Source: a virus. Taken from it: DNA of 21,257 nt. The notes under the pieces were generated by a model. That model did no database searches and had not been told where the DNA came from. It saw nothing but the letters and a program-made list of their open reading frames with translations. Where the stretch lies: IMG/VR virus record IMGVR_UViG_3300030107_006594, positions 1 to 21,257 of that record; one strand, written 5' to 3'. The translations under genes were made by a program, and so were the position numbers. The number at the start of each line of letters is the position of its first letter. Positions within the stretch are counted from its first letter, which is position 1. Below are positions 8,039 to 13,130 of the stretch, in pieces.

Positions 8039-8554
8039 CTAGCTAATAATATCAATGACTTGCAATGGTTCATCTAGTTTTTTACTTTCTTTTTTACTTT
8101 CATTAATAATCTTCGGTTTGTTTTGCATCAAGTCTTTAAGCTGATCTAAATAGGTAGAATTTAAGTCAATGTTCATGTTTACATTTTGTTCCACCTTTTC
8201 CCCGAATCTTGCCCTATCTAAGACTTGTGCCTGCCACCGCTTCATCTCATAACTAATTTTGTACGCATTACTGTTTTTTGGGTCAACTAACACTTGCTCC
8301 GACAGTTCATTTATCCTTTCAAGATTTTGGTTAGCCCTCTCTTCCCTCGCCTGTATGTATTTATCTTGCAGATCTTGAGACCGCTTTAGTCTCCAATTCA
8401 CTTTGGTATATTCTACATTTTCCAACTTGCAAAACTCACTCAATGACATTCCCTCGATTCCAATCGCCAAAAATAACCGCTCCCAAAATTGCGAATTTTC
8501 AAGTTTGTTTTCCTGCATTTCCTTTCTTAGCTTTGTTTTCTTCCTACCCGCCAT
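8039..8554 (-). CDS. terS: Terminase small subunit
   Basis: A 171-residue DNA-binding protein at the head of the packaging operon. Its N-terminus is basic (AGRKKTKLRKEMQEN), followed by a helix-turn-helix-like stretch EGMSLSEFCKLENVEYTKVNWRLK (about residues 33-56), as in small terminases, then a long charged helix (DLQDKYIQAREERANQNLERINELSEQV) and a helix before an acidic C-terminus (VEQNVNMNIDLNSTYLDQLKD). It is adjacent to and in the same direction as the large terminase gene. AAAGGG precedes the ATG closely. The call rests on position, size and the HTH-like region. The sequence itself is not one I can place in a named subfamily. Confidence 0.8.
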   Translation of the reverse strand: MAGRKKTKLRKEMQENKLENSQFWERLFLAIGIEGMSLSEFCKLENVEYTKVNWRLKRSQDLQDKYIQAREERANQNLERINELSEQVLVDPKNSNAYKISYEMKRWQAQVLDRARFGEKVEQNVNMNIDLNSTYLDQLKDLMQNKPKIINESKKESKKLDEPLQVIDIIS

Positions 8555-8572
8555 TTTTTACCCTTTTATTCA

Positions 8573-8600
8573 ATTATATCAACAATTTATGCAACGTTTT
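8573..8600 (-). promoter_or_regulatory. Candidate promoter for the terminase/head operon
   Basis: On the minus strand AAAACGTTGCATAA (8587-8600) is followed after eight bases by TATAAT (8573-8578), preceded by TGA, so it carries an extended -10 (TGATATAAT). There is no good -35 at the usual distance. The 14-base upstream block might be an activator site that replaces it. Predicted transcription would start about 12 bases before the small terminase ATG. The same block occurs again at 8877-8904 with the same spacing, which supports a functional element. Confidence 0.55.
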
Positions 8601-8876
8601 AAATCCAAGCTCCAGTAAATTACACTAAATTGTACGAAAAAAAACCTTTCGTAAATCATTGTTTTTATTAACAAAACACCCAAAAAAAAGCCCTTTTTAA
8701 AGTAAATTCCATTAAAACACTTTCTTATTTTCCCTATTGTTTTTTTACTATATTTGAACATCAATAATAGATAAAGTTTAATAATAATAGTTATTTATCC
8801 AACGAATCGGGTATTTGTAATTCGTTTTGAAGCATGTAATTAACTAAAAAACAAAAAAAATATAGTATATTAATTA

Positions 8877-8904
8877 ATAATATTAGTTAGTTATGCAACG
8901 TTTT
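8877..8904 (-). promoter_or_regulatory. Second copy of the leftward promoter-like element
   Basis: On the minus strand AAAACGTTGCATAA (8891-8904) is repeated exactly and is followed after eight bases by TATTAT (8877-8882), the same geometry as the copy at 8573-8600. The eight-base spacers differ (CTAACTAA here, ATTGTTGA in the other), so the conservation is confined to the block and the hexamer. It lies about 300 bases further from the small terminase gene. It could be an upstream second promoter or a second binding site for the same regulator. Confidence 0.5.
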
Positions 8905-9127
8905 CATTTTCATATTTTGATGTAAAAGTACTGGAATTAAGTGGTATTTACCCATTTTTTTATTTTTCCCTCAATTTTGGAGTCTTCAAATCGCTCTGTA
9001 TTAAAAGAAGTTAAACCTCTCTATATATTAGTACCTTTTTCCCTTCCTTCCTTCCTACATAAATATGAACACAATTAAATATTTTATTAATTATTTTAAT
9101 TATTTTGCATCTTTTTTAATATTTTGC

Positions 9128-9157
9128 TTGTAATATGCATTTAATTTAATATATAAT
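9128..9157 (+). promoter_or_regulatory. Candidate rightward promoter for the small-gene island
   Basis: TTGTAA (9128-9133) and TATAAT (9152-9157) are separated by 18 bases. The predicted start is about 9164, just before the degenerate copy of the repeated RNA element at 9166. The first gene of the island starts at 9215 with a strong AGGAGG site, so the leader would be about 50 bases. The region is very AT-rich, so chance matches are likely and confidence is moderate. Confidence 0.45.
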
Positions 9158-9160
9158 AAA

Positions 9161-9205
9161 TTTATAGGAATTAACCTTTCAGTAATTAAAATATTTTTAA
9201 CATTA
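9161..9205 (+). repeat. Degenerate copy of the island's repeated RNA element
   Basis: GGAATTAACC (9167-9176) has the same AATTAA loop and paired GG/CC flanks as the second hairpin of the full elements, followed by a TTTCAGTAATTAA stretch like their 3' part (CACTAAGTAAA). The first hairpin is missing. It lies at the predicted start of the island's transcript and ends in the ribosome binding site of the first gene. Confidence 0.4.
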
Positions 9206-9214
9206 GGAGGCTAT

Positions 9215-9412
9215 ATGACAAATAAATATTGGATTAAATATAAATGGGATAAAGACGGATGTAAATCCCTGTATTCTGAAGAACTTTATAATAATGATAT
9301 TTTCAGATTGCCTCACAAATCTAGAGATGAGGCTGAGTATTGGATATCAAGAATTGTGGATGGTATTAATTTAATTAAAGCAGATTTCTATATTATTAAC
9401 TCTAATAAATAA
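9215..9412 (+). CDS. Unknown small protein, 65 aa, first gene of the island
   Basis: A 65-residue protein rich in aromatic and charged residues (MTNKYWIKYKWDKDGCK, then RLPHKSRDEAEYWISRI). It has a strong AGGAGG site seven bases before the ATG and ends seven bases before the next gene, so the two are co-translated. It has no signal peptide, no membrane segment and no metal-binding pattern. The segment HKSRDEAEYWISRIVDGINLIKADFYIIN resembles a short alpha/beta fold. No family is recognised. Confidence 0.75.
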   Translation: MTNKYWIKYKWDKDGCKSLYSEELYNNDIFRLPHKSRDEAEYWISRIVDGINLIKADFYIINSNK

Positions 9413-9419
9413 AGGTAAT

Positions 9420-9842
9420 ATGTTAGCAAGAATAACTTTTAGTGAATTTAGAGATAGATTAAACGAATCAGATGTTGCAAGGGGTTGCTTTAGTTACGAT
9501 GCAAAACAATTGATTTATTCTCATCTAAATGAAGATGAAAATTATATAATGCAATCCCCTTGTGATATTGCTTGCGAATGGGCGGAGTCAACATATGAAG
9601 ATCTAAAAAACGATTGGGATTATGATGAAAGTTTTTGCCAAATTTACAAAGATGTTCAGCAATGGTGTGATGGTGAAACAACAGAAAGTCAATATAATTC
9701 ATCAATTATTGCTCGTGTGGCGGATTGGCTTAGTGAGAAAACTATTTACTTAGGCGTTGCAAATCGTGGAGAAGATGACGAGTTAAACAATTACAATTCC
9801 GACTTGCAAACGACAACTTTTATCTACGCTAAAAACTTTTAA
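9420..9842 (+). CDS. Unknown acidic protein, 140 aa
   Basis: A 140-residue, clearly acidic protein with many Asp, Glu and Tyr residues and few Lys (DIACEWAESTYEDLKNDWDYDESFCQIY). Acidic, small, early-expressed phage proteins of this kind are often inhibitors that imitate DNA or bind host proteins; that is only an analogy. Residues SIIARVADWLSEKTIYLGVAN form an amphipathic helix region. An AAAGG site precedes the ATG. The stop codon begins the first full copy of the repeated RNA element. No family is recognised. Confidence 0.75.
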   Translation: MLARITFSEFRDRLNESDVARGCFSYDAKQLIYSHLNEDENYIMQSPCDIACEWAESTYEDLKNDWDYDESFCQIYKDVQQWCDGETTESQYNSSIIARVADWLSEKTIYLGVANRGEDDELNNYNSDLQTTTFIYAKNF

Positions 9843-9920
9843 TTAGTTTCCAACCTCAAGGCATTTGCAAGAGTGCCTTGACTGATGGGAATTAACCTAT
9901 CACTAAGTAAATTTTAATAA
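9841..9920 (+). ncRNA. Repeated two-hairpin RNA element, copy 1
   Basis: A conserved 5' block, AATTAGTTTCCA, begins in the stop codon of the preceding gene. Hairpin 1: CAAGGCA (9857-9863) pairs with TGCCTTG (9874-9880) around a ten-base loop. Hairpin 2: TGATGGG (9883-9889) pairs with CCTATCA (9896-9902) around AATTAA. An alternative helix, TTTCCA (9847-9852) with TGGGAA (9886-9891), encloses hairpin 1 and excludes hairpin 2. The ribosome binding site of the next gene follows about 20 bases later. Copies 2 and 3 keep these pairings with changed bases. Confidence 0.75.
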
Positions 9921-9930
9921 AGGGTACAAG

Positions 9931-10341
9931 ATGAAACTTTCAGAAATAAAAGAAATTAAATATTTAGTTGGTGATGACTGGAAAGAAGCAGTTATATCAA
10001 TCAGTCTGAAAAAAGATGACTTTGAGATTGAAAATTTTAGATTTATCCATCAAGACAAAATTGATTCCATCCAACAAGAGGAACTTGCAAGCGATAGTTA
10101 TATTTTAGGATGTTTCAATGCTAATTTTTTAGCTGATATTCTAGAGATTCCCCAACAAGATGTTGAAGATTTACAAAAAAAAGGCTGTTTTGATGCTCTG
10201 GGATATATGGTTTTTAAGGGTGGACATTTGGAAGAATTACAAAAACGATATGTAGAAGCTGACAGTTATGGGCATCACTTTGCTCATTATGACCATTGCG
10301 AGCATGAGATTGGCAACTACTATGCTTTTAGGGTCAATTAG
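9931..10341 (+). CDS. Unknown protein, 136 aa
   Basis: A 136-residue protein that follows RNA element copy 1 and ends at the start of copy 2. Its AAAGGG site lies about nine bases before the ATG. The N-terminal half reads as alternating beta strands (KEAVISISLKKDDFEIENFRFIHQD). The C-terminus has a His/Cys cluster: GHHFAHYDHCEHEIGNYYAFRVN (residues about 114-136), which could bind a metal but does not match a pattern I know. It is acidic overall. No family is recognised. Confidence 0.75.
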   Translation: MKLSEIKEIKYLVGDDWKEAVISISLKKDDFEIENFRFIHQDKIDSIQQEELASDSYILGCFNANFLADILEIPQQDVEDLQKKGCFDALGYMVFKGGHLEELQKRYVEADSYGHHFAHYDHCEHEIGNYYAFRVN

Positions 10342-10417
10342 TTTCCAGTATCAAGCCATTTGGAAATGTGGCTTGTTAGGTGGAAATTAATCCGCCACAA
10401 GTAAACCTTAACAGGAT
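10336..10417 (+). ncRNA. Repeated two-hairpin RNA element, copy 2
   Basis: It starts with the same 12-base block as copy 1 (10336-10347), again in the stop codon of the preceding gene. Hairpin 1: CAAGCCA (10352-10358) pairs with TGGCTTG (10369-10375), ten-base loop; compared with copy 1 a G-C pair has become C-G, a double compensatory change. Hairpin 2: GGTGGA (10379-10384) pairs with TCCGCC (10391-10396) around the same AATTAA loop. The alternative helix is TTTCCA (10342-10347) with TGGAAA (10381-10386), fully paired. Confidence 0.75.
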
Positions 10418-10422
10418 CAAAA

Positions 10423-10557
10423 ATGAAAAAATATTGGAATGAAATTAAAAACGAATGGAACAATGAAGCCAGAAATCCTTTCTGGCTAAAATCATTAATA
10501 ATCTTTGCTTTTTCTTATTCAATAATTGCAACTTTAATTGTTGCAATTACAAATTAA
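10423..10557 (+). CDS. Small single-span membrane protein, 44 aa
   Basis: A 44-residue protein. The first 24 residues are hydrophilic, with many Asn, Lys and Trp (MKKYWNEIKNEWNNEARNPF). Residues about 25-42 are a continuous hydrophobic helix (LIIFAFSYSIIATLIVAI), ending in TN. The single span with a hydrophilic N-terminal half fits a small inner membrane protein, of a kind phages often use to affect host membrane functions, such as superinfection exclusion or lysis regulation, neither of which can be shown here. The ribosome binding site is weak (AGGA). RNA element copy 2 lies just upstream, so its translation may be controlled by that structure. Confidence 0.65.
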   Translation: MKKYWNEIKNEWNNEARNPFWLKSLIIFAFSYSIIATLIVAITN

Positions 10558-10571
10558 AAGTATGAGGAATT

Positions 10572-10583
10572 TTAGTTAACTAA
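10572..10583. repeat. Perfect 12-base palindrome before the 128-aa gene
   Basis: TTAGTTAACTAA is a perfect palindrome in the 43-base gap between the small membrane protein gene and the next gene. The hairpin would have no loop, so as DNA it is better read as a possible binding site for a dimeric regulator. It lies in a spot where neighbouring gaps carry the RNA element. A chance event in AT-rich DNA is possible. Confidence 0.35.
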
Positions 10584-10600
10584 TAATAAAAGGAGAAAAT

Positions 10601-10987
10601 ATGCAACGTATGAAAAAGCCGAACCTAAAAGCCTTTGCAGAAAAGACAATTAATACAAGTTGTGATGCATTTGTTAGGGAAGATTTCTTTCCATCTGGAG
10701 GGATGCACCCTGAATTTTATGGGGAACTTTCCTGTAAAAAAAAGTATCCAAAATTAATCAGTTATGAAGATGGACATATTCAAGGTCGATTTAATTTTGT
10801 GGGGGAATCACTTGGAGATTTATATTTACTTTGCTCCCATTATGCAGAAATTAATGAGGAATATTATGTATTCTGGAGTCATTCAATACATACCAGTGAA
10901 AAGTTTGGAGAAAAAGACTTTTACGATTGGGTAGTCTGGACTCCAAACTCTAAACATTATAATGATCTAAAAAAGGAGGAAGTATGA
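10601..10987 (+). CDS. Unknown protein, 128 aa
   Basis: A 128-residue protein with a strong AAAGGAG site. It has a basic N-terminus (MQRMKKPNLKAFAEK) and aromatic-rich middle (FFPSGGMHPEFYGELSC, then GRFNFVGESLGDLYLLCSHYAEINEEYYVFWSH). The second Met at codon 4 is a possible alternative start, but the first has the better spacing. Its TGA overlaps the next ATG (ATGA), so the two are translationally coupled. No family is recognised; the folded, mostly beta composition and absence of membrane segments suggest a soluble protein. Confidence 0.75.
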   Translation: MQRMKKPNLKAFAEKTINTSCDAFVREDFFPSGGMHPEFYGELSCKKKYPKLISYEDGHIQGRFNFVGESLGDLYLLCSHYAEINEEYYVFWSHSIHTSEKFGEKDFYDWVVWTPNSKHYNDLKKEEV

Positions 10988-11310
10988 TACTTCATTTTTA
11001 CAGAAGCCCTTCTGGGAGCTTGCTCTCTGAAAGTGGGTCAAATTGGAATACTGCTGAAGAAAATAAATTATTGGAGAAATTAGAAGATAATTTTCTTAAA
11101 TTATTTAAGTTAGGTTCTTTTAGTATCCCTCGTGAACAGGCAAAGCAAATAAGAGAATCGTTACAAAAATGGGGAGGTGATTCTAATGAAGATATAAGTA
11201 TTGGTAAAGTTTTTGATTCACATGGTAGAGAACAATTTTATATAACTCTACACGATACTGAGAAAACTCTATTTTTTGAAATTGACTCCCGAAATAAACA
11301 GGAAGGTTAA
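10984..11310 (+). CDS. Unknown protein, 108 aa, coupled to the preceding gene
   Basis: A 108-residue protein that begins in an ATGA overlap and has a GGAGGAAG site inside the previous gene. It reads as a small alpha/beta protein: a beta hairpin at the start (MILHFYRSPSGSLLSESGS), a long charged helix (TAEENKLLEKLEDNFLKLFKLGSF), then FSIPREQAKQIRESLQKW and a C-terminal pair of strands (KVFDSHGREQFYITLHDTEKTLFFEI). Its stop codon starts RNA element copy 3. No family is recognised. Confidence 0.75.
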   Translation: MILHFYRSPSGSLLSESGSNWNTAEENKLLEKLEDNFLKLFKLGSFSIPREQAKQIRESLQKWGGDSNEDISIGKVFDSHGREQFYITLHDTEKTLFFEIDSRNKQEG

Positions 11311-11384
11311 GTCCCTAGCTTCAAGGCATTCTCAGGAGTGTCTTGGATGGTAGGAATTTACCTACCTTAGGAATTTACCTACCT
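11309..11384 (+). ncRNA. Repeated two-hairpin RNA element, copy 3, with a tandem duplication
   Basis: Hairpin 1: CAAGGCA (11322-11328) pairs with TGTCTTG (11339-11345), including a G-U pair, around a ten-base loop. Hairpin 2: GGTAGG (11349-11354) pairs with CCTACC (11361-11366) around AATTTA. The alternative helix is TCCCTA (11312-11317) with TAGGAA (11351-11356), five of six pairs, two of them changed in step relative to copies 1 and 2. The hairpin 2 segment is then repeated exactly as a second 17-base unit (11351-11367 and 11368-11384). The spacer continues into a separate structured RNA. Confidence 0.7.
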
Positions 11385-11675
11385 TTTGAAAAATATGAAG
11401 GTAATGATTACGGGGGTGAACGATCTTTAACATTAGCTGATGCTGGAAAGTATAGACTGAGTCGGAGGGTAGTTGGTGAGAAACCAACGTAAAACAGAGG
11501 ATAATTTAGGTGAAAACCTCAAATTACTGGAAGTCCACAACAAGACGAGGTGAGGATAAGGCTAGAATTACAGCGAAGTGGGTCTAAGATTGAAGCGAAA
11601 GATTGAAATGGTCGCATCCAAATAAGTCGATTCTAAGTAGCGCTCCCCCTCTAATTTAAAATAAATAGAGGAAGT
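11385..11675 (+). ncRNA. Candidate structured noncoding RNA or leader of the 115-aa gene
   Basis: A noncoding segment with no open frame above about 11 codons that has a ribosome binding site. Positions 11411-11650 are about 44% G+C by my count, well above the AT-rich surroundings. Visible stems: GTTGGT/ACCAAC (11472-11477 and 11483-11488); TAATTTAGGT with ACCT-AAATTA around a GAAA tetraloop (11502-11526); TAGAAT/ATTCTA (11563-11568 and 11630-11635); GGGGG/CCCCC (11412-11416 and 11645-11649), which closes the whole domain. The 3' end can instead form CCTCTA/TAGAGG (11648-11653 and 11666-11671), hiding the next gene's ribosome binding site. I could not assign a family; group I or II intron core and tmRNA features were not convincing. 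Confidence 0.6.
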
Positions 11676-12023
11676 ATGAAACAGATAGACGCCTTAGAAA
11701 AGTTTTTAAATGATAATGGATTTTCTGCAAAGCAATGGAAGTTTGGCAGAATTTACTTGAATGGCTATGGGAAAGACATAAAAGCATATGTAGAAATGGA
11801 TACCCCAGATTCAGAAGAATTTGCAACAGTTTATGAAGGTTGTAAAGTAGAAGTTTATTCAAACGCTAATCAAAGTTATGCATGGATAAAGAACAGGCAA
11901 AAGCAAATTATACATTCTATTGCCTTAAAACTGGAAGAATCAGGATTATTAAAAAAAGTTTCTGATTCTTATAACCAAAAATATTGTCCTGTGCCAGAAA
12001 ATTGGCAGGATATGATTGTTTGA
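11676..12023 (+). CDS. Unknown protein, 115 aa, with a structured leader
   Basis: A 115-residue soluble protein. The N-terminus is helical (MKQIDALEKFLNDNGFSAKQW), followed by strands (KFGRIYLNGYGKDIKAYVEMD), an acidic loop (DTPDSEEFAT) and a second set (YEGCKVEVYSNANQSYAWI), then a basic C-terminal helix (NRQKQIIHSIALKLEESGLLKK). AGAGGAAG precedes the ATG and can be hidden by pairing with upstream CCTCTA, which may regulate translation. It is the only gene in the island with a long structured leader. No family is recognised. Confidence 0.75.
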   Translation: MKQIDALEKFLNDNGFSAKQWKFGRIYLNGYGKDIKAYVEMDTPDSEEFATVYEGCKVEVYSNANQSYAWIKNRQKQIIHSIALKLEESGLLKKVSDSYNQKYCPVPENWQDMIV

Positions 12024-12034
12024 GAAGGAGGGAG

Positions 12035-12295
12035 ATGGCTCATAGTAAAAAAATTGCAAAATGTCTTTTATGGATGAAAGATGATCCAAGAATAATAAGT
12101 ATTCACATGGAAGATAGTAGTGGAGACGAGGGCGAAGGAAATGGTGAGTGGTCTTATTGGATTTATACAAAAGGACTACATTATTTTGGACTCCATGCGA
12201 TCCATGAACATACAGCAAAAGCTGTTATGGAACAGTTTAAGCGAATGGATAAATGCGAAGACCCCAATTGTGAATCTGAAGAAAACCATAATTAA
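12035..12295 (+). CDS. Unknown protein, 86 aa
   Basis: An 86-residue protein. I place the start at ATG 12035, which has a strong GAAGGAGGG site, rather than at an in-frame ATG further upstream at 11984, which lies inside the preceding gene and has no site. The middle reads DPRIISIHMEDSSGDEGEGNGEWSYWIYTKGLHYFGLHAIHEHTAKAVMEQF: an acidic Gly-rich loop, aromatic strands and a helix, typical of a small beta-beta-alpha fold. A Cys-x4-Cys near the end (KCEDPNCESE) might bind metal. No family is recognised. Confidence 0.7.
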   Translation: MAHSKKIAKCLLWMKDDPRIISIHMEDSSGDEGEGNGEWSYWIYTKGLHYFGLHAIHEHTAKAVMEQFKRMDKCEDPNCESEENHN

Positions 12296-12307
12296 AAAGG
12301 AGAACGT

Positions 12308-12481
12308 ATGAAAACATTAGCTGAACGTTTATATGAAAAGTCTCAGGAATTAGATTGGGATGAAAGGGGCATTGTGTCTGGTGATCCAGAAGTTAAAATA
12401 GTTTTAGATATTCTGGATTTACAGATTAGAGTTGAAAAAATGGAAGGAAAGAAGGGGGAGTATGAAACAACAAAAAAATAA
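12308..12481 (+). CDS. Small acidic helical protein, 57 aa
   Basis: A 57-residue protein with a clear AAAGGAG site before the ATG at 12308. Helical and charged: LAERLYEKSQELDWDERG, then DPEVKIVLDILDLQIRVEKMEGKKGEYETTKK. It overlaps the start of the next gene by about 20 bases. No membrane segment or cysteine is present. Such short charged helical proteins are often anti-host factors or regulators, but nothing here proves it. The frame is supported by its ribosome binding site and the coupling with its neighbours. Confidence 0.6.
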   Translation: MKTLAERLYEKSQELDWDERGIVSGDPEVKIVLDILDLQIRVEKMEGKKGEYETTKK

Positions 12482-12884
12482 AAAATGGAGATTTTCACCT
12501 AGAGGTGGGGAAGTAACAGATAAAGACGCATTTCTTTGGTACCATAACGAATTTTATGGGAAGAATCTAAAAGAAAAATTGGACAAAGCAATGGGTAAAT
12601 TGACTATAAGTTATGACCCAAACTTTGACATTAAAAGGGAAGAAGTTGCAAAAATAGGAGAAAAGATTGTAAAAACATTAAAGGATCGTGAAAATGATTT
12701 TATAACAATTACTTGCCCTCAAAAAGAATATACGCTCACCAAATATGAAGCCTTACAATTTGGGTCTAAAATCCTTGAAGTTATTGCAACCCATGAAAGT
12801 AATATTAGTCATAAAGAAGGATACATAGATGGTAATAACGTGGATTTTATTGAGAAATTGATAGGGAAAAGGAGGAAAGTATGA
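12462..12884 (+). CDS. Unknown protein, 140 aa
   Basis: A 140-residue protein; I chose ATG 12462 because AAGGGGGAG lies directly upstream, while an in-frame ATG at 12432 lies inside the preceding gene without a site. It has a very basic N-terminus (MKQQKNKKWRFSPRGG), then a helical and strand mix (DKDAFLWYHNEFYGKNLKEKLDKAMGKLTIS; REEVAKIGEKIVKTLKDREN; DFITITCPQKEYTLTKYEALQFGSKILEVI) and a basic tail. The stop codon overlaps the next ATG. No family is recognised. Confidence 0.7.
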   Translation: MKQQKNKKWRFSPRGGEVTDKDAFLWYHNEFYGKNLKEKLDKAMGKLTISYDPNFDIKREEVAKIGEKIVKTLKDRENDFITITCPQKEYTLTKYEALQFGSKILEVIATHESNISHKEGYIDGNNVDFIEKLIGKRRKV

Positions 12885-12937
12885 AAACAAAAAACAACCT
12901 TGAAGATTTACAATATGAAAGAAAGGAGGGTGCATGA
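12881..12937 (+). CDS. 18-codon mini-gene between two overlapping genes
   Basis: An 18-residue frame, MKTKNNLEDLQYERKEGA, with AAAAGGAGG before its ATG. It overlaps the end of the preceding gene (ATGA) and its own TGA overlaps the next ATG. Good site and coupling at both ends make translation plausible. It may be only a coupling device that passes ribosomes to the zinc-ribbon gene, or the remains of a longer gene. Confidence 0.4.
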   Translation: MKTKNNLEDLQYERKEGA

Positions 12938-13125
12938 CTGAAAAGACTAAACAAAACTCACATTCCTTTTACAAATGTGAGGATTGTGGGAGCAAGGAAC
13001 TTTTAATACCATCTTGGAAAACTCAGAATGGCATGGATACGATAGATTATCCTGATCCCCACGATTTAGGCGGTGATGCATGGTGCATTGACTGCGAAAA
13101 AATAATCTGGGTAGACACACGATAA
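12934..13125 (+). CDS. Small zinc-ribbon protein, 63 aa
   Basis: A 63-residue protein with two cysteine pairs: CEDC at residues 15-18 and CIDC at 51-54, a Cys-X2-Cys spacing of a zinc ribbon, with strands between them (ELLIPSWKTQ) and a Gly/Asp-rich loop (YPDPHDLGGDAWC). GAAAGGAGGG precedes the ATG. Such a protein could bind nucleic acid or a host protein. It begins in an ATGA overlap with the mini-gene. The family is not recognised beyond the zinc-ribbon pattern. Confidence 0.75.
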   Translation: MTEKTKQNSHSFYKCEDCGSKELLIPSWKTQNGMDTIDYPDPHDLGGDAWCIDCEKIIWVDTR

Positions 13126-13130
13126 AAGGA

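Larger units (their letters stand above)
8555..9214. other. 660-base AT-rich divergent control region
   Basis: This stretch separates the leftward head operon from the rightward small-gene island. It has no credible gene: possible frames have no ribosome binding site. It contains two spaced promoter-like elements facing left (8573-8600 and 8877-8904), an inverted repeat TACGAAA/TTTCGTA (8633-8639 and 8647-8653), a CCTT-type pyrimidine tract near 9041-9056, and a very AT-rich stretch at about 9061-9165 holding a rightward candidate promoter. The AT-rich part could also serve as a DNA unwinding region for replication, but no iterated origin boxes were seen. Confidence 0.7.

Noticed and set aside
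7858-8046. A plus-strand frame of 62 codons across the terminase spacer
   Set aside because: No ribosome binding site, overlaps the large terminase start on the opposite strand, and its composition follows the homopolymer tracts.
8579-8764. A minus-strand frame of 61 codons upstream of the small terminase gene
   Set aside because: It has no ribosome binding site, runs across the candidate promoter and AT-rich repeats, and its composition is that of random AT-rich DNA.
9065-9133. A 22-codon hydrophobic plus-strand frame in the control region
   Set aside because: No ribosome binding site, and it covers the AT-rich part where the promoter lies; low-complexity DNA explains the hydrophobic content.
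8555-9214. Replication origin in the AT-rich region
   Set aside because: AT-richness fits, but no set of iterated short repeats or initiator gene next to it was found, so I note it only as a possibility.
11395-11430. An 11-codon frame before the structured RNA that could be a leader peptide
   Set aside because: It lacks a ribosome binding site and does not show a run of a single codon type or other attenuator feature.
11411-11650. Group I or group II intron, tmRNA or RNase P RNA in the structured segment
   Set aside because: Single short matches exist, such as GGAAAGT and ACTGAGTCG, but none comes with the other conserved core elements, and the segment does not interrupt a gene and has no CCA end or tag frame.
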